A stretch of DNA of 5,120 nt from Cytophagales bacterium (GTDB lineage: Bacteria; Bacteroidota; Bacteroidia; Cytophagales; Cytophagaceae): positions 1 through 5,120 of the forward strand of contig JANYCO010000007.1 in NCBI GenBank assembly GCA_025360235.1, written 5' to 3'. The translations under genes and the position numbers were made by a program. The notes under the pieces are model-generated. The model was not told the origin of the DNA, did not search any database, and was given only the letters and a program-made list of their open reading frames with translations. Below are positions 1 through 5,120 of this stretch, piece after piece. How positions within the stretch are numbered: the stretch's first letter is position 1; the number at the start of each line of letters is the position of its first letter.

Positions 1-23
1 CAGAACCCGGCTTACAGGCTTGC
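1..23 (+). ncRNA. rnpB: RNase P RNA, 3' end only (partial)
   Basis: This is the catalytic RNA of ribonuclease P, which trims the 5' leader from precursor tRNAs. Only the extreme 3' end is present; the rest lies left of the window. The first 14 bases, CAGAACCCGGCTTA, match as I remember it the conserved 3' block of bacterial type A RNase P RNA (E. coli M1 ends ...ACAGAACCCGGCTTATCGG...). This block contains the P4 3' strand and the segment leading into helix P1. The following AGGCTTGC (16-23) would be the 3' strand of P1 and should pair with the unseen 5' end. A T-tract follows at once, as expected at a transcript end. The identification rests on a short but highly conserved motif; the 5' partner cannot be checked here. 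Confidence 0.82.
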
Positions 24-35
24 TTTTTTTATTTT
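16..35 (+). terminator. Probable rnpB terminator (U-tract after helix P1)
   Basis: AGGCTTGC is followed by seven T, one A and four T. The 3' strand of the RNase P P1 helix would form the stem together with the RNA's 5' end, and the T-run supplies the U-tract. No separate local hairpin is visible, so the stem is inferred. A loose TTG (20-22) and TATTTTTT (43-50) with 20-bp spacing overlap this stretch. They resemble a Bacteroidetes promoter, but in such T-rich DNA the match is probably chance. Confidence 0.5.
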
Positions 36-88
36 CTCCAATTATTTTTTAACTTACCCTTACATACTACTAAACAGAGATTTACCGA

Positions 89-1243
89 ATGGCAAAAATA
101 CTCATCATTGACGACGAAAAAAGCATCCGTGCTACATTACGCGAAATATTAGAATACGAAAAATACGAAGTAGACGAAGCAAAAGACGGCGAAGAAGGGC
201 TGATGCTTTTAGAAAAAAATAATTACGATGTCGTGCTCTGCGATATTCGCATGCCAAAGATGGACGGTATTGTAGTACTGGAGAAAGCCATTGAAATGGA
301 AAAAGAAGCGCAGTTCATCATGGTGTCTGCCCACGGTACTATTGAGACGGCTGTTGAGTGTACGAAAAAAGGAGCCTACGATTTTATTCAGAAACCACCG
401 GATTTGAATCGTTTATTGCTTACTGTGCGCAATGCCTTAGATAAATCCGATCTGGTACAAGAAACAAAAGTCTTAAAGAAAAAAATTTCCAAATCGGCAG
501 ATATGCTTGGCGTGTCTGAAGCGATTGAAAAAATTAAAAAGACGATAGAAAAAGTTGCACCTACGGAAGCGCGCGTCATGATTACTGGGCCAAATGGTTC
601 GGGAAAAGAATTGGTAGCGAAATGGCTGCACTCCAAAAGCGCCCGTGCAAACGCACCTTTAGTCGAAGTAAACTGCGCCGCCATTCCAAGCGAATTAATA
701 GAAAGCGAATTGTTTGGACATGAAAAAGGTTCGTTCACTTCTGCTATTAAACAAAGAATAGGAAAATTTGAACAAGCAAACGGCGGTACTTTATTTTTAG
801 ATGAGATTGGCGACATGAGCTTGTCTGCCCAGGCCAAAGTACTCCGCGCACTTCAGGAACAAAAAATAATGAGGGTAGGAGGGGAGAAGGAAATAAAAGT
901 GGACGTAAGAATAGTCGCCGCTACCAATAAAAATCTGGAACTGGAAATTCAGGAAAATAGGTTTCGCGAAGACTTGTATCACAGAATAGGAGTGATCTTG
1001 ATTCATGTACCACCGTTGAAAGAACGTCTGGAAGACATTCCTGTTTTAGTAGATTTTTTTCTAAAAGAAATAGCCGCAGAATACAACAACGCCCAAAAAG
1101 AAATTGATGCTAAAGCCATTGACTACCTCAAAACCTTGAAATGGTCTGGGAATATCCGCGAACTGAAAAACGTAGTAGAACGATTGGTCATCATGAGCGA
1201 GAAGAAAATTACGCTGGAGGATGCTAAGACCTACGCTAAATAA
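89..1243 (+). CDS. Sigma-54-type (NtrC-family) response regulator, receiver plus AAA+, no HTH domain
   Basis: Cytoplasmic two-component response regulator of 384 aa. The N-terminal receiver domain (about 3-118) has the acidic pair D8/D9, phospho-acceptor D52, S80 and K102. A linker leads to a sigma-54-interaction AAA+ ATPase (about 138-370). The ATPase shows Walker A GPNGSGKE (167-174), ELFGHEKG, a GAFTGA-loop equivalent reading GSFTSA (214-219), Walker B TLFLDE (234-239), FREDLYHR (292-299) and sensor II WSGNIREL (352-359). Classical NtrC proteins run to about 450-480 aa and end in a Fis-type helix-turn-helix. This one stops 25 residues after sensor II, so no DNA-binding domain is present. 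The next 100 bp contain only a hairpin, so a recent frameshift is unlikely. This short form is, to my knowledge, common in Bacteroidetes. The ATG at 89 puts the receiver beta-1 strand at the N-terminus as usual; no clear ribosome binding site precedes it. No partner kinase is visible and the targets are unknown. Confidence 0.93.
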   Translation: MAKILIIDDEKSIRATLREILEYEKYEVDEAKDGEEGLMLLEKNNYDVVLCDIRMPKMDGIVVLEKAIEMEKEAQFIMVSAHGTIETAVECTKKGAYDFIQKPPDLNRLLLTVRNALDKSDLVQETKVLKKKISKSADMLGVSEAIEKIKKTIEKVAPTEARVMITGPNGSGKELVAKWLHSKSARANAPLVEVNCAAIPSELIESELFGHEKGSFTSAIKQRIGKFEQANGGTLFLDEIGDMSLSAQAKVLRALQEQKIMRVGGEKEIKVDVRIVAATNKNLELEIQENRFREDLYHRIGVILIHVPPLKERLEDIPVLVDFFLKEIAAEYNNAQKEIDAKAIDYLKTLKWSGNIRELKNVVERLVIMSEKKITLEDAKTYAK

Positions 1244-1260
1244 TCGGAGAGAAGACCCTC

Positions 1261-1324
1261 TTGCTCTTCATAGTGACAGGTGCTATGTCCGCTGACATAG
1301 CACCTGCCACTATGAAAGAGGCAA
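1261..1324. repeat. Long near-perfect inverted repeat (hairpin) between two genes
   Basis: The arms are 1264-1289 and 1294-1320 around a 4-base loop, CGCT. They pair along about 26 bp with one mismatch and one bulged base. TTGC (1261-1264) and GCAA (1321-1324) let the outer end extend further with another bulge. It begins 18 bp after the stop codon of the response regulator and ends 35 bp before the start of the next gene. No T-run follows the 3' arm on the + strand, so it is not a textbook intrinsic terminator. It could still stop or attenuate transcription, protect the 3' end of the upstream mRNA, or be a copy of a dispersed palindromic element (REP- or MITE-like). The hairpin itself is seen directly; its role is inference. 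Confidence 0.85.
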
Positions 1325-1358
1325 TGTAGCAGCAAAATAAAATTGATTGAAAATAAAA

Positions 1359-1709
1359 ATGAGCCTTCAAAAAAAGAAAATGAAAGTAGAGAAAAAATAT
1401 AAGAAATACATTTTATCGTCATGGTTGTTTTTGGTGTTGGGAATTTTCTTGTTTGGTATTGGAGGGTTTAAATTTTTTTATATTAAACCACAAATCGCTA
1501 TAGATTTAATGAAACAACAGCCTCTTATCAAGAATGGAACAGTAGAGTTGGTGATAGGGTTTGGTTTGTATGCCATCGGCCTTTACCGGTTATTGGATAA
1601 GGAAAAATATTATAGTAAGATGAAAGAGAATCTGGAAGAAAAGGACAAAATGGAGCGATTGCAAAAAAAGAAAAATTCGAAAGGATTTAAAAAGAAATAT
1701 GGATATTGA
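1359..1709 (+). CDS. Small membrane protein of unknown function, two predicted transmembrane helices
   Basis: I do not recognise this 116-aa protein. It has a lysine-rich N-terminus (5-16), a first hydrophobic helix (about 18-37), a short polar segment containing KPQ and LMKQQP, a second hydrophobic helix (about 61-79), and a strongly charged, lysine-rich tail (80-116) that could be helical. The positive-inside rule suggests both ends in the cytoplasm and a short loop outside. The start is uncertain. The ATG at 1359 is preferred; an in-frame TTG at 1347 and an ATG at 1380 are alternatives, the latter giving 109 aa, and none has a good ribosome binding site. It follows the response regulator by 115 bp with the long hairpin in between, so co-transcription is possible but not shown. 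No catalytic motif is visible. The organised pattern of basic ends and hydrophobic segments supports a real gene. Confidence 0.68.
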   Translation: MSLQKKKMKVEKKYKKYILSSWLFLVLGIFLFGIGGFKFFYIKPQIAIDLMKQQPLIKNGTVELVIGFGLYAIGLYRLLDKEKYYSKMKENLEEKDKMERLQKKKNSKGFKKKYGY

Positions 1710-1916
1710 TTCTCTGACACATTAAAAGAAGCAGTTAGGAGGAATATCGAACGTTTCCCTAAGATTTTATGTTTGAACTCTTTCGTTGGCGCAGATATTC
1801 TGTCTGTATCGTCTATGAAGAAAACGTCCAGGTTTTCGAAATTCATAAATTACGTAAACGTTAACAATGGTCACAAACCTTGCTAATCGTTAGTCATTAA
1901 AAACCCTGCACATGCG

Positions 1917-1944
1917 ATTGTTAAGGTCTTCGATCATTAACAAT
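1917..1944. repeat. Short inverted repeat ATTGTTAA / TTAACAAT, with a third copy nearby
   Basis: ATTGTTAA (1917-1924) and TTAACAAT (1937-1944) are exact reverse complements separated by 12 bases. The same TTAACAAT octamer also occurs at 1861-1868. Three copies within about 85 bp of non-coding DNA could be binding sites for a regulator, but the octamer is AT-rich and chance recurrence is quite possible. Confidence 0.35.
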
Positions 1945-2208
1945 GTTTCATTCCATCTGTTTTAGGTAAAAGTATAATGCATCCTCAAAAAACTGTTGTT
2001 TTAATCTCAGCGATGTTAGCATGATGTACGAAGGAAAAACTTTGTGTTGATTGATGAATTACAGATGTTGATAATTTAAAAAATAGCTTACCTTTAAGCT
2101 GGACTATAGAACTACTGTTGCTTGTCAATAGTAAATTAATCGGCAAAAGTATTTTAGGGAAGTAAGTTATTTGTGAAGATGCAAATAACGTCCAGAATTA
2201 AAAAGGAA

Positions 2209-2216
2209 TAAGTTTG
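2209..2216 (+). promoter_or_regulatory. Possible Bacteroidetes -7 box (TAAGTTTG) before the antiporter gene
   Basis: TAAGTTTG fits the Bacteroidetes -7 consensus TAnnTTTG at every fixed position and lies 37 bp before the ATG of the antiporter. No TTG is found at the expected -33 distance; the nearest, at 2171-2173, is about 35 bp upstream. Only half of the promoter pattern is therefore supported. Confidence 0.3.
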
Positions 2217-2253
2217 GCTTCTTTAGAAGGTTGTAAGATTTAGAAAAATAATT

Positions 2254-3306
2254 ATGATATTATCACATTTAACATCCATATGGCTGTTAATTATTTTTGC
2301 CCTTTCAGGCATTGCGATTTGGATCGCTGGAGTTAAAATTTCGTTAGCTACAGATACCATGTGCAAATATTTCAATTTTGGAGAGGCAATGGGAGGAATG
2401 ATTTTTTTAGCCATTGTAACTAATCTTCCTGAAATTGCTATCACTGTGATGGCCGCATACAATCATCATATCGAGATTGCGGTTAGTAATATACTTGGTG
2501 GCATTGCAATTCAAACAGTTGTTTTAGTATTGATTGATGGTTTTGGTGTTGGCAAATCAGCTCCGCTTTCTGGTAAAGCATCGTCGGTAGGTTTAATACT
2601 TGAAGGTGTTGTTTTAATTTTCATACTGACTTTGGTTATCATTGGGAAACAGATATCAAGCGATTATGCTATTTTAAAGGCAACACCAATTGAATGGATC
2701 ATATTGTTTACCTGGCTTGCAGGTCTATATCTTATTTATAAAAATCCCACTTTAAAAAATTTGAAATCAAATAATTTCTCACCCTTAAATCTTCCGGAAG
2801 GAAAAACTGCAAAAATAAAAACCAATATAGACAAGAAAAAGGGATACAGATCATTGCTGGTTTTTACTTTTTGTGCCATAATAATTTTAATATCAGGTGT
2901 ATTTTTGGAAATGAGTAGTGAAGAAATTGCGAATCGTTTTCAAATTAGTAACGTAATTTTTGGAGCAACCATATTGGCAGCCGTAACATCATTACCAGAA
3001 ATATCAACAGGAATAGCCTCTGCGAAACTTAAGGATTATCAAATGGCAGTAAGCGATATTATTGGCGGAAATGCCTTTTTACCTGTCTTATTATTAGTGG
3101 GGTCAATTATTAGTGGTAAATCGATCATGAGTGCTATTGGGTCTGTAGATATTTATTTTACTGGCTTAGCAATTTTACTTACCGGTGTATACATGGTTGG
3201 CTTGATAATCAAATCAAATCGTCAGTTCTTAAGATTGGGTTATGATTCAATCGCTATATTAGTAGTATACTTATTGGGTCTTTTTGGATTGTTTATTGTT
3301 AAATAA
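2254..3306 (+). CDS. CaCA-superfamily cation antiporter (sodium/calcium exchanger-like membrane protein)
   Basis: Integral inner-membrane protein of 350 aa with about ten hydrophobic segments in two halves, each holding an alpha-repeat of the Ca2+:cation antiporter (Na_Ca_ex) family. Repeat 1 (about 47-95) contains VTNLPE with E60, then SNILGG with N79. Repeat 2 (about 234-282) contains VTSLPE with E249, then SDIIGG with D268. The two glutamates, and the Asn in repeat 1 paired with Asp in repeat 2, correspond to the ion-coordinating residues described for the archaeal exchanger NCX_Mj. The usual GTSLPE and GSN signatures are altered: G is replaced by V before TN/TS, and GSN becomes GGI and GGN. 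A hydrophilic lysine-rich loop (about 163-199) joins the halves, as in small prokaryotic exchangers, and the length is normal. It probably exchanges Ca2+ or another cation for Na+ or H+; which ion cannot be read from the sequence. The ATG at 2254 has no clear ribosome binding site. A 90-bp gap follows before the hydrolase gene. Confidence 0.87.
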   Translation: MILSHLTSIWLLIIFALSGIAIWIAGVKISLATDTMCKYFNFGEAMGGMIFLAIVTNLPEIAITVMAAYNHHIEIAVSNILGGIAIQTVVLVLIDGFGVGKSAPLSGKASSVGLILEGVVLIFILTLVIIGKQISSDYAILKATPIEWIILFTWLAGLYLIYKNPTLKNLKSNNFSPLNLPEGKTAKIKTNIDKKKGYRSLLVFTFCAIIILISGVFLEMSSEEIANRFQISNVIFGATILAAVTSLPEISTGIASAKLKDYQMAVSDIIGGNAFLPVLLLVGSIISGKSIMSAIGSVDIYFTGLAILLTGVYMVGLIIKSNRQFLRLGYDSIAILVVYLLGLFGLFIVK

Positions 3307-3333
3307 ACTGACATTCCTTCGAGATCTTTGTTG

Positions 3334-3364
3334 TTGATATGCAAAGACTAAGTGGATATAATTG
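3334..3364 (+). promoter_or_regulatory. Candidate promoter for the hydrolase gene (TTG-N20-TATAATTG)
   Basis: TTG at 3334-3336 and TATAATTG at 3357-3364 are 20 bp apart. This fits the Bacteroidetes pattern TTG / TAnnTTTG with one mismatch (A for T at the fifth base). The same stretch also reads as TTGATA, 17 bp, TATAAT in the sigma-70 style. The predicted transcript would start near 3371, about 25 bp before the ATG at 3397. It lies in the non-coding gap after the antiporter stop codon, which supports independent transcription of the hydrolase and probably of the dehydrogenase downstream. Confidence 0.45.
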
Positions 3365-3396
3365 GGGAATTGATAGAAAATAAAATTGATACATAG

Positions 3397-4347
3397 ATGG
3401 TGAATGGAAAAATAATAAAACGTGTAAGCCGGATATTAGCAATATTTTTTGTGCTGACAAATGTTGTGGCTTTTTTTCATGCCTATAAATTTACACATTT
3501 TGCCGAGGCCAATGAAAGTAAAACAAGAGATCCCAAAAAGCTTTCAGTTACGGAGAAAATCGGAACGATCCTTTTTGGCGTTAGTAATCCAAGGCCTTCT
3601 AATAATGCATTTCCAGATCAAAAATATTTAACAATTAAACTTCAAAGTAACAGAGATATTGAATGCTGGAGTATTAAGGCAGATAGTTCGAAAGGCACGG
3701 TAATTCTGTTTCATGGCTTTAGTGGGCAAAAGGCTGGAATGCTTGACAAGGCTAATGTTTTTTTAAACCTTGGTTATAATGTTTTACTGGTTGATTTTAT
3801 GGGTTCTGGTGGTTCGGAAGGAAATCAAACTACTATCGGCTATTTAGAGGCAGCACAAGTGAAAACTTGTTTTGATTACCTAAAAAATAGCGGAGAAAAC
3901 AATATTTATCTTTTTGGAACGTCTATGGGAGCAGTGGCAATAATGAAGGCATTGGGTGATTATACGATTAAGCCAAATGGGATTATTATAGAATGTCCTT
4001 TCGGTACAATGTATGAAACGGTTTGTGCACGTTTTAAAACTATGAATGCGCCAACCTTTCCTATGGCAGGGCTACTGGTTTTCTGGGGTGGAGCTCAAAA
4101 CGGCTTTTGGGCTTTTGATCATAATCCTAGAGAATATGCTAAAAATATAAATTGCCCAACACTATTGTTGTATGGCGAACAAGACGATAAAGTTAGTAAA
4201 AAAGAAATCGATGAAATATTTTCAAATTTACCTGGAGATAAATATTTGAAAACATATCCCCGGGCCGGACATGAAAATTATTTAATACAATACAAAGACG
4301 AATGGGTTTACGATGTAGGAAATTTTCTATCGGATCGTAAAATTTAA
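3397..4347 (+). CDS. Alpha/beta hydrolase with N-terminal membrane anchor
   Basis: Serine hydrolase of 316 aa with the alpha/beta-hydrolase fold, most like the COG1073/S33-type 'alpha/beta hydrolase' proteins. After a basic N-terminus (KIIKR) a hydrophobic segment (about 13-29) looks like an uncleaved anchor or a signal peptide; there is no lipobox cysteine, so the catalytic domain is probably outside the cytoplasmic membrane. The core shows strand TVILFHGF with the oxyanion-side HGF (106-108), then VLLVDFMGSGGSEG (129-142). The nucleophile elbow is GTSMGA with S176, the acid is D263 in YGEQDDKV, and the catalytic histidine is H292 in RAGHENY. The triad is complete and in the usual order. The 50-80 residues between strand 6 and the acid (about 200-250) form a lid-like insert rich in F, W and G. 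The substrate is not predictable: an ester, a peptide or a lipid are all possible. The ATG at 3397 precedes the hydrophobic segment directly. The dehydrogenase gene begins 50 bp downstream with no terminator between. Confidence 0.88.
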   Translation: MVNGKIIKRVSRILAIFFVLTNVVAFFHAYKFTHFAEANESKTRDPKKLSVTEKIGTILFGVSNPRPSNNAFPDQKYLTIKLQSNRDIECWSIKADSSKGTVILFHGFSGQKAGMLDKANVFLNLGYNVLLVDFMGSGGSEGNQTTIGYLEAAQVKTCFDYLKNSGENNIYLFGTSMGAVAIMKALGDYTIKPNGIIIECPFGTMYETVCARFKTMNAPTFPMAGLLVFWGGAQNGFWAFDHNPREYAKNINCPTLLLYGEQDDKVSKKEIDEIFSNLPGDKYLKTYPRAGHENYLIQYKDEWVYDVGNFLSDRKI

Positions 4348-4397
4348 TTTGGTAAAAAAGGGGATAATTTTAAATTCATATAAACTAAAAAAGCACA

Positions 4398-5120
4398 ATG
4401 AAACTATCAAACAATAAAATTCTTATTACAGGTGGAGCCACTGGTATAGGCCTTGGGCTTACAGAAAGATTTGTCAAGGAAAATAATACGGTAATCATTT
4501 GTGGGAGACGTGAGTTAGCGTTAAAAGAAGTGTCTGATAAATTTCCTTCTGTAATTACAAAAGTATGTGATCTGTCTAACGATGCTGAAAGAGAAGCATT
4601 GTATAAATGGGTTTCTGAAAAACACAGCGATGTAAATGTTTTGATCAACAATGCAGGTATGCAAAACTGGATGAACGTTACGGACTCTAATTTCTTTCAA
4701 AGAGCAAAAGAGGAGATTGCGATTAATGTTGAAGCACCATTGCATTTGACTTCTCTTTTTCTAAATCTGAAATCCTTAACTACTATTATCAATGTGACTT
4801 CAGGGTTATCTTTTGTGCCACTTACTAAAACGCCTGTTTACTCCGCTACAAAAGCATTCTTTCATTCGTTCTCACTTTCATTACGTCATTTGTTAAAATC
4901 AAAAAATATTGAAGTGATTGAAATGATTCCTCCGGCACTTAATACCGACCTTGGTGGAAAAGGGTTACACGATGCAGCGCCACCGGTGAGTGCTTTTGTG
5001 GAAGCAGTATTTGAACAAATGAAACAAGGTGAAACGGAACTTACTTTTGGGTTTAGCGAAGCAATGGTGAAGGCAAATCCGGAGGAATTGCAGAATGCAT
5101 TTAATAGAATGAACCCTACG
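4398..5120 (+). CDS. Short-chain dehydrogenase/reductase, DltE-like (runs off the right edge)
   Basis: Cytoplasmic NAD(P)-dependent oxidoreductase of the classical SDR family; 241 codons are present with no stop before the window ends. The Rossmann fold begins at once with TGGATGIG (11-18) for cofactor binding. The RR pair at 37-38 after the second beta strand suggests NADP(H). NNAG (84-87) stabilises the fold. The catalytic set is N110, S135 in VTSG, Y148 and K152 (YSATK). The overall pattern (CDLS, LINNAG, EIAINVEAP, FVPLTKTPVYSATKA, IPPALNTDLGG) resembles the COG3967 group named after DltE. That name comes from the D-alanylation operon, but most members have no proven role and no dlt genes are nearby, so the reaction is unknown. 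Such proteins are about 245-250 aa, so only a few C-terminal residues are probably missing. The ATG at 4398 lies 11 codons before the glycine motif, as expected. It is probably co-transcribed with the hydrolase. Confidence 0.9.
   Translation, partial: MKLSNNKILITGGATGIGLGLTERFVKENNTVIICGRRELALKEVSDKFPSVITKVCDLSNDAEREALYKWVSEKHSDVNVLINNAGMQNWMNVTDSNFFQRAKEEIAINVEAPLHLTSLFLNLKSLTTIINVTSGLSFVPLTKTPVYSATKAFFHSFSLSLRHLLKSKNIEVIEMIPPALNTDLGGKGLHDAAPPVSAFVEAVFEQMKQGETELTFGFSEAMVKANPEELQNAFNRMNPT

Larger units (their letters stand above)
1710..2253. other. 544-bp stretch with no convincing gene
   Basis: Stop codons are frequent in all frames. The longest + strand candidate is a 31-codon ATG ORF at 1769-1864 whose product begins MFELFRWRRYSVCIVYEE. 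It has no ribosome binding site at the right distance: a purine-rich TAGGAGG at 1736-1742 lies 26 bp before the ATG and has no start codon close behind it. On the - strand an open frame overlaps 1710-1846 and continues into the preceding gene, and it resembles no family I know. The rest is AT-rich with short inverted repeats (1917-1944 and 2085-2100) and a promoter-like box at 2209-2216. The stretch may hold a long 5' leader, a small RNA or a decayed gene; nothing visible decides between these. Confidence 0.6.

Noticed and set aside
388..1006. Open reading frames on the - strand inside the response regulator
   Set aside because: They run antisense to an intact, motif-rich gene, and their products show no domain pattern and a composition expected of a shadow frame.
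1231..1422. A - strand open frame spanning the long hairpin
   Set aside because: It reads through the inverted repeat and into the start of the small membrane protein gene, and resembles no known protein.
1610..1846. A - strand open frame of 78 codons covering the end of the small membrane protein gene and part of the spacer
   Set aside because: Its C-terminal half is the reverse of a lysine-rich coding tail, which gives runs of F and S. The N-terminal half looks more protein-like, but nothing supports a family or a start site.
2085..2100. Perfect 6-bp hairpin AGCTTA-CCTT-TAAGCT; on the - strand it is followed by ATTTTTT and so resembles a terminator
   Set aside because: The stem is short and AT-rich, and no - strand gene lies upstream to be terminated.
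2223..2462. A - strand open frame over the start of the antiporter gene
   Set aside because: It is antisense to a clear membrane transporter, with no independent support.
3325..3347. Hairpin TCTTTG / CAAAGA after the antiporter gene as a terminator
   Set aside because: It has only 6 bp around an 11-base loop and no T-run after it, and it overlaps a better promoter candidate.
4349..4372. TTG and TAATTTTA as a promoter for the dehydrogenase
   Set aside because: The spacing of 13 bp is too short for the Bacteroidetes pattern, and the -7 box lacks its final G.
4385..4745. Two - strand open frames inside the dehydrogenase gene
   Set aside because: They lie antisense to a gene with complete SDR motifs, and their translations look random.
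1..5120. CRISPR array, insertion sequence, tRNA, toxin-antitoxin or defence system
   Set aside because: I saw no regularly spaced direct repeats, transposase motifs, tRNA cloverleaf or small paired genes on either strand.

Overview
The window reads as ordinary chromosomal DNA from a member of the Bacteroidota (Bacteroidetes), probably a Sphingobacteriia/Chitinophagia-type soil or water bacterium. Four things point there. The DNA is AT-rich. Recognisable Shine-Dalgarno sequences are almost absent before the start codons. The NtrC-like regulator has the short, HTH-less form with a GSFTSA loop that I associate with this phylum. One intergenic promoter candidate fits the Bacteroidetes TTG / TAnnTTTG pattern. 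Genus cannot be fixed from the sequence alone. Every gene I can support lies on the + strand.

Layout: positions 1-23 are the last bases of an RNase P RNA gene (rnpB), followed by a U-tract terminator. Next comes a complete sigma-54-type response regulator (89-1243) with receiver and AAA+ domains but no C-terminal DNA-binding domain. A long, nearly perfect hairpin without a T-tract (1261-1324) separates it from a small two-helix membrane protein of unknown function (1359-1709). Positions 1710-2253 hold no convincing gene, only short inverted repeats, a 31-codon ORF and a possible promoter. After that come a CaCA-family cation antiporter (2254-3306), an N-terminally membrane-anchored alpha/beta hydrolase (3397-4347) preceded by a good promoter candidate, and a DltE-like short-chain dehydrogenase (4398 to beyond the right edge, nearly complete).

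How they work together: there is no clear pathway. The hydrolase and dehydrogenase are 50 bp apart with no terminator between them and could share a transcript from the promoter before the hydrolase. The antiporter is 90 bp upstream and may or may not be linked. The response regulator has no histidine kinase next to it in this window. By eye its coding sequence is somewhat richer in GC than the genes to its right.

I found no CRISPR array, insertion sequence, tRNA, phage gene or defence system, and no convincing new multi-gene system. The items most worth a second look are the HTH-less regulator with its altered sigma-54 contact loop, the long intergenic hairpin, and the 544-bp gene-free stretch.
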